A DNA stretch of 64,000 bases from positions 4,402,001-4,466,000 of the forward strand of contig CAVZII010000005.1 in NCBI GenBank assembly GCA_963775275.1, given 5' to 3'. The notes beneath the pieces were generated by a model. That model was not told the origin of the DNA. It saw nothing but the letters and a program-made list of their open reading frames with translations, and ran no database searches. Numbering within the stretch: the first letter of the stretch is position 1; the number at the start of each line of letters is the position of its first letter. This DNA is from JANWHQ01 sp963775275. Lineage in GTDB: Bacteria; Pseudomonadota; Alphaproteobacteria; Caulobacterales; Caulobacteraceae. Positions 51,343 through 59,946 of this stretch are shown in pieces. The position numbers and the translations under genes were made by a program.

Positions 51343-52568
51343 GGGCGCGTCTTCGCCTGCTCCTGCCCCTGGCGTGGCGGAGCCTCTGGCGCAATCCGCG
51401 GCGTACGGTGATCACCCTGATGGTGGTCGCGGTCGGGCTGTGGTCGATTCTCGTCTTCGCCGTGCTGTTGCAGGCGTGGGCCCAGAGCAGCCGCGACACC
51501 ACCTTGAAGCTGGTGACCGGCGAGGGCGAGCTCCACGCGCCCGGCTACCTGGACGACCCCACCGCCGCCCACGCCATGGCGCCGCCCGGCCCGCGCCTCG
51601 CCGCCCTGCTCGCCTCGCCCGACGTGACCGCCCGCGCTGCGCGGACGCGCGTCGGCGCCATCGTCCAGAGCGAGTACCGGACCTTGCCGCTCACGCTGAT
51701 CGGCGTGACGCCCGACCAGGAGCGAGGCGTGTCCATGATCCCGTCGCAGGTCGCCCAGGGGCGCTACCTGACCGGCCCCGACGATGCGGGGATCGTGCTC
51801 GGCCGCCACATCGCCCGACGGCTGAAGACGCGCGTGGGCAAGCGCGTGGTGATCATGGCCCAGGGCGCCGACGGCCATCTGGCCGAGCAGGCCTTCCAGG
51901 TGGTCGGCCTCTACGCCGCTGCGCAGGAAGCCGAGGACGAGTTCGCCTTCACCGGGATCGGAACCGCGCGGTCGATGCTGCAGATGGGCGACGGCGCCTC
52001 GGAGATCGCTTTCGACGCCAGGAGCGACAAGGCGCTGGCGGGGCTGATCGCCCAGATGCGGCAGGCCGCCCCCGGGCTCGACATCCAGAGCTGGCGGACG
52101 CTGGCCCCCCTCGCCTACGCCGTCAGCACCTTCTTCGAGGAGTTCGTGATGATGTGGTTTTGGATGATGTTCGCCCTGATGGCGATCGGCATCGTCAACA
52201 CCCAGCTGATGGCCGTGTTCGAGCGCCGGCGCGAGTTCGGCCTGCTGCAGGCGCTGGGCATGCGCCCCCGCCTGGTGCTGCTGGAAGTCGCGCTGGAGTC
52301 GACCCTGCTGGTGGGCGCGGGAGTCCTCGTAGGCCTCATGCTCTCGATCATCACCGTCCTGGCCTTCCCCAAGGGGCTGGACCTCGGCTTCCTCGGCCGC
52401 GGCGCGGAGTCCGTCGGCGCCGGGCGCATCCTCTATCCACGCGTCGATCCGGGCGTGTTCGCGCTCTACGGCGCCGTCGTCTGGGGATTGGGCGTGGTCG
52501 CGACCCTGTGGCCCGCCCACAGCGCCTCCAAGGTCAGCCCGGTCGAGGCGATGGCGCACGCGGCCTGA
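51339..52568 (+). CDS. LolC/E-like (FtsX domain) ABC permease 2
   Basis: 409 residues from the GTG at 51339. Same layout as its neighbour: LAWRSLWRNPRRTVITLMVV, periplasmic domain with TLPLTLIGVTPDQERGVSMI, then FTYPE helices MMWFWMMFALMAIGIVNTQL, MAVFERRREFGLLQALGMRP and a C-terminal HSASKVSPVEAMAHAA. The two permeases are paralogous and would form a heterodimer like LolC-LolE. Confidence 0.87.
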   Translation: MRARLRLLLPLAWRSLWRNPRRTVITLMVVAVGLWSILVFAVLLQAWAQSSRDTTLKLVTGEGELHAPGYLDDPTAAHAMAPPGPRLAALLASPDVTARAARTRVGAIVQSEYRTLPLTLIGVTPDQERGVSMIPSQVAQGRYLTGPDDAGIVLGRHIARRLKTRVGKRVVIMAQGADGHLAEQAFQVVGLYAAAQEAEDEFAFTGIGTARSMLQMGDGASEIAFDARSDKALAGLIAQMRQAAPGLDIQSWRTLAPLAYAVSTFFEEFVMMWFWMMFALMAIGIVNTQLMAVFERRREFGLLQALGMRPRLVLLEVALESTLLVGAGVLVGLMLSIITVLAFPKGLDLGFLGRGAESVGAGRILYPRVDPGVFALYGAVVWGLGVVATLWPAHSASKVSPVEAMAHAA

Positions 52569-52580
52569 CGGAGGAACGGA

Positions 52581-53273
52581 ATGATCGTCCAGTGCCGCGG
52601 CGTCGCCAAGACCTATCGCCAGGGCGCGCTCGACGTGCCGGCCCTGCGCGGCGTCGACCTCGACATCGGCAAGGGCGACTTCGCCTCGCTGGCTGGACCC
52701 TCCGGCTCGGGCAAGACCACGCTGTTGAACCTGATCGGCGGGCTAGACGCGCCGACTTCCGGCAGCATCCGCATCGACGGGGAGGAGATCACCGGCCTCG
52801 GCGCCGACGCCCTGGCGGACCTGCGGCTGCGCGAGATCGGTTTCGTGTTCCAGGCCTACAACCTGATCCCGGTGCTGAGCGCCGCAGAGAACGTGGAGTT
52901 CATCCTGCAGCTCCAGGGCGTGGGCCGCGACGAGCGGCGCGAGCGGGCCAAGGCGCTGCTCGCCGAGGTCGGCCTGGCCGGGCTGGAGGACCGCCGCCCC
53001 GCGCGCCTGTCCGGCGGGCAACAGCAGCGCGTGGCCGTGGCGCGGGCCCTGGCGAGCCGCCCGACGATCGTCCTGGCCGACGAGCCCACCGCCAACCTCG
53101 ATTCCAGGACCGCGGAGGCGCTGATCGACCTGCTATCGACCTTGAACGAGAGCCAGGACGTCACCTTCCTGATGGCCACGCACGACCCCCGGGTGATCGC
53201 GCGCACGCGTCGCCGCATCGTGCTCACCGATGGGCGGATCACCGCCGACGAGCGCGCCGCCGGGGTCGGATGA
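52581..53273 (+). CDS. LolD-like ABC ATPase
   Basis: 230 residues: Walker A AGPSGSGKTTLLNLIGGLD, Q-loop FVFQAYNLIPVLSAAENVE, signature RLSGGQQQRVAVARALASR, Walker B IVLADEPTANLDSRT and switch His in LMATHDPRV. The LolD/MacB type that drives FtsX-like permeases. The stop overlaps the start of the outer-membrane gene (ATGA). Confidence 0.92.
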   Translation: MIVQCRGVAKTYRQGALDVPALRGVDLDIGKGDFASLAGPSGSGKTTLLNLIGGLDAPTSGSIRIDGEEITGLGADALADLRLREIGFVFQAYNLIPVLSAAENVEFILQLQGVGRDERRERAKALLAEVGLAGLEDRRPARLSGGQQQRVAVARALASRPTIVLADEPTANLDSRTAEALIDLLSTLNESQDVTFLMATHDPRVIARTRRRIVLTDGRITADERAAGVG

Positions 53274-54532
53274 GGCTCTGGACGCGCAGGTCCGGATCTG
53301 CTGCTGCTGCTGCTGCGGCCGCGCTGGCCCTCGCCGCCGCGTGGCCGGCGCAGGCGGCGGGCGTGCACGGGCGGCTCGAGCTGCAGGGCGTCTATGCCGC
53401 CGAGGACTCGCAGGGCCTCTCCGCAGCGCTGGGCGAGCAAAGGCGCACGGATGCGCTCGGTGACCTGCGCGTCAGCTTCGAGCCGCGCGCCGGCCCCTGG
53501 AGCTTCGCCATCGAGGACGAGCTGAGCTTCGACGCCGGGGACGGACCGACGCTGGCCCGGCGGCGCGCAGCGCTGGGCGTCTTCCCGGACGCGCCGCCGG
53601 CCACCTGGTGGGACCTCGACGCCACGCTCGCGGACGATCCACACCTTCGCGCGACCCAGCGGATCGACCGGCTGTGGATCGGCTGGACCGGCCAGCGCCT
53701 GGTGGTGCGGGCCGGACGGCAGGCCCTGACCTGGGGCGCAGGGCTGGTGTTCCGGCCGATGGACCTGTTCGATCCCTTCGCCCCTGACGCCACCGACCTG
53801 GAGTACAAGCCCGGGACCGACATGCTCTATGGCCAGTGGCTGTTCGACGACGGCTCGGACCTGCAACTGGTCGCGGTCCCGAGGCCGCCCAGATCGGGCG
53901 CGGGCGTGACCTCGGACGCCAGCTCCTACGCCCTGCGCTACCACGCCGCCGTCGGCCGGCTGCAGACCACCTGGCTCGCCGCGCGCGACCACGGCGACTG
54001 GACGTTCGGCGCGGGCCTCGCCGGTCAGCTCGCGGGCGCGGCCTGGAACCTGGAGGTCGTCCCGACGCTCGTGCGCGGCGGCGGGACTGCGGTCTCCATG
54101 ATCGCCAACATCTCCGACGCGCTGAAGCTCGCCGGCCGCGACGCTACGGTGTTCGCCGAGTACCACCGCAACGGCTTCGGCCTCGGCGGCGGCTACGCCC
54201 TGGACCAGCTGCCCGCGCCGCTGAGGGACCGCCTGGCGCGCGGCCAGGTGTTCGACACCGGCCGCGACTATCTGGCCGTGGGCGGGACCTGGCAGGTCAC
54301 GCCCCTGGTCCAGCTGGCGCCGACAGCAATCGTCAACCTGGATGACGGCAGCGCCTATGTCCTGGCGCAGGCGAGCGTGTCCGTGCGCGAGAACCTCGAC
54401 CTCGTCGCCGGCCTCCAGGCGCCCATCGGCCCGCCGCACACCGAGTTCGGCGGCCTGCCGCTGACGGAGACTGCTGCGCCCTTCCTGGAGACGCCGGCCC
54501 GAGCCTACCTGCAGCTCAGGCGCTATTTCTGA
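53270..54532 (+). CDS. Outer-membrane beta-barrel protein of Lol-like export operon
   Basis: 420 residues: signal peptide with a poly-Ala run to AQAAG, then amphipathic strands (HGRLELQGVYAAEDSQGL, RTDALGDLRVSFEPRAGPWS, QRLVVRAGRQALTWGAGLVF) and an aromatic C-terminus YLQLRRYF that fits a barrel. A GRQALTWG motif resembles alginate/DUF1302-like barrels. As the last operon gene it is a candidate outer-membrane exit or acceptor for the cargo of the ABC system. Confidence 0.78.
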   Translation: MRLWTRRSGSAAAAAAAALALAAAWPAQAAGVHGRLELQGVYAAEDSQGLSAALGEQRRTDALGDLRVSFEPRAGPWSFAIEDELSFDAGDGPTLARRRAALGVFPDAPPATWWDLDATLADDPHLRATQRIDRLWIGWTGQRLVVRAGRQALTWGAGLVFRPMDLFDPFAPDATDLEYKPGTDMLYGQWLFDDGSDLQLVAVPRPPRSGAGVTSDASSYALRYHAAVGRLQTTWLAARDHGDWTFGAGLAGQLAGAAWNLEVVPTLVRGGGTAVSMIANISDALKLAGRDATVFAEYHRNGFGLGGGYALDQLPAPLRDRLARGQVFDTGRDYLAVGGTWQVTPLVQLAPTAIVNLDDGSAYVLAQASVSVRENLDLVAGLQAPIGPPHTEFGGLPLTETAAPFLETPARAYLQLRRYF

Positions 54533-54547
54533 ACAGCCGCCGCCCGC

Positions 54548-54973
54548 TCAGGGCGCGGACTTGACCTGGCCCCGGATCTCGCCGCCCGGATAGGCCGCAG
54601 TGTGGATGTTGAAGTACCACATGCCGGCCCTGAGATCGCCGATCTGGGCGTCGGTCAGGGCGGCGGTCCCCTGCATCGGGTTGGAGAGGTCCTTGACCGG
54701 CACGACGGGCGGCGCGTTCTTGCCCGGCGCCGCCGGCCCATGGAAGTGGGCGGCGGTGACCGGACCGGTCAGGCCGGAATAGGTCGCCGTGTAGGTGAGC
54801 ATCTTGGACTCGGTGTCGAGCGCGGCGTCGATCTCGCCGGTCCCCTTGGAGGTGGTCGGCGGAACCTCCTGGCTTCCCTTCAACTGGGCCTTGAAGTGCA
54901 AGGTCGCCGCGCCGGCAGGGCCGGCCGCTAGAAGGACGAGCGCCGCAGCGGCGCCGAGCCGTCTGGTCATCAT
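54548..54973 (-). CDS. CHRD domain-containing secreted protein
   Basis: 141 residues from the ATG at 54973 (GGGAG 9 nt upstream). Signal peptide to AGAAT, then the CHRD pattern: FKAQLKGSQEVPPTTSKGTG, LTYTATYSGLTGPVTAAHFH, GPAAPGKNAPPVV and WYFNIHTAAYPGGEIRGQV. The conserved His residues (AHFHG, NIHT) suggest metal binding. Function unknown. It converges with the outer-membrane gene. Confidence 0.9.
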   Translation of the reverse strand: MMTRRLGAAAALVLLAAGPAGAATLHFKAQLKGSQEVPPTTSKGTGEIDAALDTESKMLTYTATYSGLTGPVTAAHFHGPAAPGKNAPPVVPVKDLSNPMQGTAALTDAQIGDLRAGMWYFNIHTAAYPGGEIRGQVKSAP

Positions 54974-55182
54974 CGCAGATACTCCCTGAGCCTTTCGAGG
55001 AACGTCCCGGGGCCGACCCCTGCCGTCTTCACGGGTGTTTCGAACGGCGGTCCGTCCCGACATGAACGCGGAACGGCGGCGGTTGGGTCCAAGGCTGTCG
55101 CCGCGAAACGAAGGGCGGGCCGACGGAAAGCTCGGCCGGCTTCGTGCGTTCAACCCTCATCAAGCATGAACTGGAGAGCTCG

Positions 55183-55509
55183 ATGAGACATTCCATGCTC
55201 GCAACGATCGCCGCCCTCGGCGCGGCCGCGGCGCTTTCGGCCTGCGCCACCGACGGCTACTACGCCGGCGGCCCCTACGGCGGCGTGGGCTTCGACGCCT
55301 ATTACGACGGCTTCTACGGCCCCTACTACGGCGGCTACTGGGGCCCGGACGGCGGCTTCTACTACTATACGGACAGCGGCCATCGGCACTGGCGCCGCGA
55401 CGAGGGCAACCACTTCCACCACGAAGGCGGGCACGGCATGCGCCACGTGCGCGGCGATCACGCGCCGGGCGGCGGAGACGGCCATCGCGACCGTCGTGGC
55501 GGCCGCTAG
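55183..55509 (+). CDS. Gly/Tyr/His-rich lipoprotein
   Basis: 108 residues. The N-terminus MRHSMLATIAALGAAAALSAC carries a lipobox (LSAC), so Cys21 is probably lipidated. The mature part is low-complexity: YYAGGPYGG, YYDGFYGPYYGGYWGPDGGF and a His/Arg-rich tail (NHFHHEGGHGMRHVRGDH). The TAG stop is the CTAG edge of the twin-hairpin element that follows immediately, so the original C-terminus may have been longer. Function unknown; the His tail could bind metal. Confidence 0.72.
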   Translation: MRHSMLATIAALGAAAALSACATDGYYAGGPYGGVGFDAYYDGFYGPYYGGYWGPDGGFYYYTDSGHRHWRRDEGNHFHHEGGHGMRHVRGDHAPGGGDGHRDRRGGR

Positions 55510-55671
55510 TGTGGTGGATCAGAAGTTCGCATGATGATGGCGGCGCCCTCGGCTGCGAACTTCTGATCCGTAAACCACACTAGAATCATACATTTGCTAG
55601 TGTCCTTATCGATTCCGAAGTTCGCATCCGCCTTGCAAATGCGCTGGCGAACTTCGGAATCGGGACACTAG
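55506..55671. repeat. CTAG twin-hairpin element, copy 3 (166 bp)
   Basis: Hairpin B (55506-55583), a 13-nt spacer, and hairpin A (55597-55671). Exact reverse complement of copy 1 (9133-9298) and identical to the rejoined copy 2. Its left CTAG is the stop codon of the lipoprotein gene; its right CTAG is the target of the second IS5. Confidence 0.93.
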
Positions 55672-56510
55672 GTCACAGACCCATAAACGGGATTCACAAG
55701 TTGGCCGAACGCTGATTTAACCTTCTCATTGGAGGAGGTTGAGATGGCTCGTTTCGATCTGACGGATTTCGAGTGGTCGGTGATCCAGCCCCTGCTGCCG
55801 AACAAGCCGCGGGGCGTGCCTCGGGTGGACGATCGGCGGGTGCTGAACGGGATTTTCTGGCGGCTTCGAACGGGAGCGCCTTGGGCGGACATTCCCGAGC
55901 GGTACGGCCCGCACACGACCTGTGTGAACCGGTTCAACCGTTGGCGCAAGGCGGGCGTCTGGGACCGTCTTCTGCAAGCGGTGTCAAAGGCTTATGACGG
56001 CGACATCCAGATGATCGATTCCTCGTCGATCCGGGTGCATCAGCACGCCGCCAACGCCAAAAAAAAGCTGACCGATCCGGTTGCATGGGTCGCTCGCGCG
56101 GCGGCCTGACCACCAAGATCCACGCTCTCGTCGACGCCGAGGGACTGCCGATCGCGCTCAAGCTCACCGAGGGGCAGGCTCACGACGGCAAGAGCGCCGA
56201 GGACATGCTGCAAAAGATGCAGGCCGGCCAGATCCTGTTGGCCGACCGCGCATACGACAGCGACGCGATGCGCCAGGCCCTGGCCGAGCGCGGCGCCTGG
56301 GCCAACGTCAAACCCATGCCGGGCCGCAAGAACGTCCCCGCCTTCAGCGCCTTCCTGTATCGCTACAGGAACCTCGTCGAGCGCTTCTTCAACAAGCTCA
56401 AGCACTTCCGAGCCGTCGCCACCCGATACGACAAGCGGGCCGACAACTATCTCGCCGGCGTCAAGCTCGTCTCAATCCGAATCTGGCTGCGTTCTAATGA
56501 GTTGGTGGCC
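55671..56510 (+). mobile_element. IS5-family (IS427-like) insertion sequence, 840 bp
   Basis: Left end GGTCACAGACCCAT and right end (reverse complement) GGCCACCAACTCAT pair at 10 of 14 positions. TA is duplicated at 55669-55670 and 56511-56512 inside a CTAG target. The element separates twin-hairpin copy 3 from a truncated family-2 hairpin, which would otherwise share one CTAG. It is unrelated in detail to the IS5 at 32042 but of the same group. Confidence 0.85.
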
Positions 56511-56513
56511 TAG
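55744..56513 (+). CDS. IS5 family transposase via -1 frameshift (orfA 55744-56109, orfB 56085-56513)
   Basis: orfA: RFDLTDFEWSVIQPLLPNKP, FWRLRTGAPWADIPERYGPH and MIDSSSIRVHQHAANAKKK. At an A8 run (56059-56066) a -1 shift enters orfB: GRSRGGLTTKIHALVDAEGL, LLADRAYDSDAMRQALAERG, FLYRYRNLVERFFNKLKHFR and AVATRYDKRADNYL. DDE residues are Asp in QMIDSS, Asp in ADRAYDS and Glu in NLVERFFNKLK. Both frames are intact, so the enzyme may be functional. The TAG stop (56511-56513) comes from the duplicated target TA plus G. Confidence 0.9.
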
Positions 56514-56582
56514 TGTCCCGACTCTGACGTTCGTCACCGCCTGGGGCCGCCTCCGAACGAACGTCAGGTTCGTAAACCTCAC
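56510..56582. repeat. Truncated CTAG hairpin (C-left/D-right chimera)
   Basis: Starts CTAGTGTCCCGACTCTGACG like the left arm of hairpin C but ends GAACGTCAGGTTCGTAAACC then TCACCAG like the right arm of hairpin D, including its TTTAC bulge in complement. The outer arms no longer pair and the final CTAG has become CCAG. It looks like a recombined or partly deleted family-2 element. Confidence 0.75.
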
Positions 56583-56734
56583 CAGTCGCTGAAGTCCGGC
56601 GCGGCCAAGGCCGGTCTCCGCCCCGCGTGACGGCAGACCGGCCGGCGCCTATGGACGTCGCCGCCGCCTCGCGTCAGAACTGGCCGCCAGGGGAGCACGG
56701 CGTCCAGAGACGGCCGGCAGTTCGGGGGAAACGC

Positions 56735-58003
56735 ATGGTCTCGGCGCAGCCGGCCAGGACGGCCACGGGCCGGCGATGGCTCACCTACGAGAACGCCCTT
56801 CTCCTGCTCCTGGGGTCGAGCTTCGGCTTCGCCTTCTTCGACCGGCAGGCGATCACCTTCCTCACCCCGTTCATCGTCACCGACCTGCACCTGAACAACA
56901 CCCAGGTCGGCGCCCTGAGCTCGGGCCTGTCGCTGGCCTGGGCGATCTCGGCCTATGCGGTGGCGGCCTGGTCGGACGCGACGGGCGTGCGCAAGCCGTT
57001 CCTGATGGGCGCCATCCTGATCTTCTCGCTGTGCTCGATGGTCTCGGGGCTGGCGGGAAGCTTCGTCATGCTGCTCGCCGCGCGGGTGGTGATGGGCGCC
57101 GTCGAGGGGCCGTTCCTGCCGGTGTGCCTGGCGATCATGTCGACCGCGTCCTCGCCCTCGCGGCGCGGACTGAACGTCGGGATCATGCAGAACGTCTTCA
57201 GCGCGACACTGCTGTTCCTGGCGCCCATGGTGCTGGTCTGGCTGGCCCAGGGCTGGGGCTGGCGCTCGGCCTTCTTCATCTCCGCCGCGCCGGGATTCCT
57301 CCTGCTGCTGCTGGTGGCGCGCTTCGTGCGCGAGCCGGCGCGGGCCGCGGCGACGGCAGCCTCGGCGCGCGAGACCGCCGACGAGGGGCCCAGGCTCGGG
57401 ATCCTTCAGCTCCTTTCCATCCGCAACATCTGGCTCTGCTGCCTGATCAGCGCCTGCATGGTCGGCTTCCAGTTGATGCTCGCCACCTTCCTGCCGCTCT
57501 ACTTCGTGCAGTTCCGCCATTTCGAGCCGGCGAAGATGGCCGTGATCATGAGCCTGCTCGGCGTGGCCACGGGGATCGGCGGACCGCTGGTGACGGCCCT
57601 GTCGGACCGATTCGGCCGCCGCAGCATGACCGTCGCCTTCTGTCTGGTCGGCCTCTTCGCCCCTGCCGGCGCGATCTTCTTCTCCGGCTCGCTGGTCCTC
57701 GCCGGGGGAATGATCCTGGTCGGCTGGATCTCGTCGGGAACCTTCCCGCTGTTCATGGGCGCGATCCCGGGCGAGAGCGCGCCCGCCCGCTATGCCGCCA
57801 CCGTCATGGGCCTGGTGGTCTGCGTCGGCGAGGTGGTCGGCGGCTTCGTCGCCCCGCTCGCGTCCGGCTGGCTGGCCGACCGGACGAGCCTCGAGGCCCC
57901 GATCATCGCCGCGGCCGTGCTGACGCTCTGCGGCGCGGGGCTGGCGCTGCTGCTGAAGGAGACCGCGCCCGCGAGAACCGCCACCGCCTCCTCGCCGATG
58001 TAG
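56735..58003 (+). CDS. MFS transporter with deletion-derived 3' end
   Basis: 422 residues from the ATG at 56735 (GGGGGAA upstream). Twelve helices; FAFFDRQAITFLTPFIVTDL, AWSDATGVRKPFLMGAILI and ALSDRFGRRSMTVAFCLVGL are MFS loops of the ACS/spinster-like group. The substrate is unknown. The last ten codons (about 57975-58003) are the antisense of an E1-alpha gene fragment, so the native C-terminal tail was replaced when a deletion joined the two convergent genes. Confidence 0.87.
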   Translation: MVSAQPARTATGRRWLTYENALLLLLGSSFGFAFFDRQAITFLTPFIVTDLHLNNTQVGALSSGLSLAWAISAYAVAAWSDATGVRKPFLMGAILIFSLCSMVSGLAGSFVMLLAARVVMGAVEGPFLPVCLAIMSTASSPSRRGLNVGIMQNVFSATLLFLAPMVLVWLAQGWGWRSAFFISAAPGFLLLLLVARFVREPARAAATAASARETADEGPRLGILQLLSIRNIWLCCLISACMVGFQLMLATFLPLYFVQFRHFEPAKMAVIMSLLGVATGIGGPLVTALSDRFGRRSMTVAFCLVGLFAPAGAIFFSGSLVLAGGMILVGWISSGTFPLFMGAIPGESAPARYAATVMGLVVCVGEVVGGFVAPLASGWLADRTSLEAPIIAAAVLTLCGAGLALLLKETAPARTATASSPM

Positions 58004-58140
58004 AGGCGCACCGCGCCCGGCAGCTCGCCGGCGGCGCTGTCGTCCCTCAGCCGCGCCTCCATCCGGCGGATCAGCAGCATCCGCTCGTAGAGCTCGAGCA
58101 GCTGGTCATCGGACGGCGCGAAGTTCCACTGGCCGCTCAT
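57975..58140 (-). pseudogene. E1-alpha (2-oxoacid dehydrogenase) N-terminal remnant
   Basis: Reads MSGQWNFAPSDDQLLELYER then MLLIRRMEARLRDDSAAGEL and PGAVRLYIGEEAVAV, the N-terminus of a thiamine-diphosphate-dependent dehydrogenase E1 alpha subunit (LPG-LYxGEEAVAVG). Homology stops at GEEAVAV, where the MFS gene's end begins on the other strand. About 55 of some 330 codons remain. Confidence 0.82.
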
Positions 58141-58241
58141 GCTCGTTTCCTCCGCGGCGAGTCCTAGCCCCGCCCAGATCCGTAGCGTCGACAACGATCG
58201 CCGCGCCGCCCGGCGGTCGGCCGCACAGTGAAACGGGCCGG

Positions 58242-59087
58242 CTATGAATTGAAGACGGCGTAGGCCCTGGCCTCGACGCTGATGCGGATGCCCTTGTCGG
58301 CGGGACAGGACGGATCGGTGAAGGCGCTGTGCGGCGCGCCGGCGAGCCAGACGGGCTCGTTGCCGTAGGCGCGGAAGATCAGAGCCTCGTCCGGGCGCAT
58401 GTCGCTGAAGTAGATCCAGCGGTGCGCCGGGTTGTGGCGCACCAGATAGGCCTCGGCGGTCATCCAGGGCTCGGGCCCCTCGTCGTAGACGCCGTCGGCC
58501 TCCACCAGGTCCTCGCGCGCGACGGTGCGCACGTCGCAGACCGCCAGCGGCATGTCCTGGGGCGGGTCGGAGACCACTCGCCAGATGTTGTAGCCGACCA
58601 GCCGCTCGCCGGGCTTCAGGTCCTCGGCCTCGATCCCGAAGAAGCGGCTCGGAACCAGGCCGTGGGCGGTCCTGGGCGTGCAGTCCACGTGCGGGAAGTA
58701 GGCCGGCTGGGAGTTGGAGCCGGTCATGTAGCGGGGAGAGCGCGGCGAGAACCGCATGTGCCCGCCGGGGAAACCCACCACCCGCTTGGCGCCGGTCACG
58801 CTGCGGATCAGCTCGGCCAGCTCCTGACCGTACCTGGCCCGCACCTCGGAACGGTCGGCGAAGTCCCGGATCGCCGTCTTGTGCGGGGCGAGCATGACCC
58901 CTTCGCGCTCGAGCGTCGGCGGCTCCGCCCAGGTGCGCGCGTCGTGGAAGGTCACGGCCTGCACGTCCTGGCGCCAGTTGTCGCGGCGGTGGTCCTGGGC
59001 GTGGAAGCGCGGCTTCTCCGGCGCGCCGCCGAAGTAGCTGATGGACGCCTCCACCGTCCGGCCCGAGGGCGCCGGGTCCTGCGGCAT
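58242..59087 (-). CDS. CmcJ/NvfI family oxidoreductase (divergent paralogue)
   Basis: 281 residues, intact. Family pattern: DNWRQDVQAVTFHDARTWAE, REGVMLAPHKTAIRDFADRS, PHVDCTPRTAHGLVPSRFFG, YNIWRVVSDPPQDMPLAVCD, AHRWIYFSDMRPDEALIFRA and APHSAFTDPSCPADKGIRIS. The H-x-D of PHVDCT corresponds to AHNDYT in the other copies. It lies upstream of an SDR and a carotenoid oxygenase on the same strand direction; these may act on a common terpenoid or aromatic substrate (inference). Confidence 0.83.
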   Translation of the reverse strand: MPQDPAPSGRTVEASISYFGGAPEKPRFHAQDHRRDNWRQDVQAVTFHDARTWAEPPTLEREGVMLAPHKTAIRDFADRSEVRARYGQELAELIRSVTGAKRVVGFPGGHMRFSPRSPRYMTGSNSQPAYFPHVDCTPRTAHGLVPSRFFGIEAEDLKPGERLVGYNIWRVVSDPPQDMPLAVCDVRTVAREDLVEADGVYDEGPEPWMTAEAYLVRHNPAHRWIYFSDMRPDEALIFRAYGNEPVWLAGAPHSAFTDPSCPADKGIRISVEARAYAVFNS

Positions 59088-59152
59088 GATCGCCTCCCTA
59101 TGGCGTTTCGCTCACCGTCCAGGCGGCCGGCGGGTCCGTCAAGCCCGGCTGG

Positions 59153-59917
59153 TCAGTGCGCGGTCTGGGCGCCGTCGATCACGAAGGTCTGGCCGGTGGC
59201 GAAGCTCGCCATGTCCGAGCAGAGGTAGAGCACCATGCCGGTGATCTCCTCGGGCTGGGCGGCGCGGCCCACGGGGCTGTGCTCGATCAGCGCCTTCAGG
59301 AAGGCCGGATCGTCGATCCAGCGCTGGGTCATGGGGGTCTGCACGAACCCGGGGGCCAGGGCGTTGATGCGGATGTTGCGCCCGGCGTAATCCAGGGCGC
59401 CGGCCTTGGTGAGGCCTATGACCCCGTGCTTGGCCGCGACGTAGGGCGCCATGCCGGGGTCGGCCACCAGTCCCGCGATGGAGGCGGTGTTGACGATCGC
59501 CCCGCCGCCCGCCTTCAGCATGTGGCGGATCTCGTACTTCATGCACAGGAACACGCCCAGCAGGTCCACCGCCAGGATGTCGTCGAAGACGTCGTCCGCC
59601 ATCTCGGCCAGCGGCAGGGTCGGCGGCAGGATCCCGGCGTTGTTGAAGGCGCAGTCGAGCCGGCCAAAGGCCGAGACGGTGGCGTCCACGAGGTCGGACA
59701 CCTGCTTGGCCTTGCGCACGTCGGTGGGCCTGAAGAAGGCCTGACCGCCGAGGGCGTTGATCTCGGCCACCGTCTCGTTGGCGCGCTCGTCGACGTCGCC
59801 GATGGCCACCATGGCGCCCTGTCTGGCGAAGGCGACGGCCGTCGCGCGGCCGATGCCGGTGGCGCCGCCGGTGACCAGGACGGCCTTGCCTGTGTAGTCG
59901 AGCAGATTGGGCGCCAT
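59153..59917 (-). CDS. Short-chain dehydrogenase/reductase
   Basis: 254 residues. TGGATGIGRA cofactor loop, NNAG, catalytic Ser in NTASIAGL, YVAAK and the C-terminal DGAQ motif are all present. A classical SDR that oxidises alcohols or reduces ketones with NAD(P)H. It is 29 bp downstream of the carotenoid oxygenase stop, so the two are probably co-transcribed. Confidence 0.92.
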   Translation of the reverse strand: MAPNLLDYTGKAVLVTGGATGIGRATAVAFARQGAMVAIGDVDERANETVAEINALGGQAFFRPTDVRKAKQVSDLVDATVSAFGRLDCAFNNAGILPPTLPLAEMADDVFDDILAVDLLGVFLCMKYEIRHMLKAGGGAIVNTASIAGLVADPGMAPYVAAKHGVIGLTKAGALDYAGRNIRINALAPGFVQTPMTQRWIDDPAFLKALIEHSPVGRAAQPEEITGMVLYLCSDMASFATGQTFVIDGAQTAH

Positions 59918-59946
59918 CGGGCTCTCCTGGAGACTGGTCGGACCGC

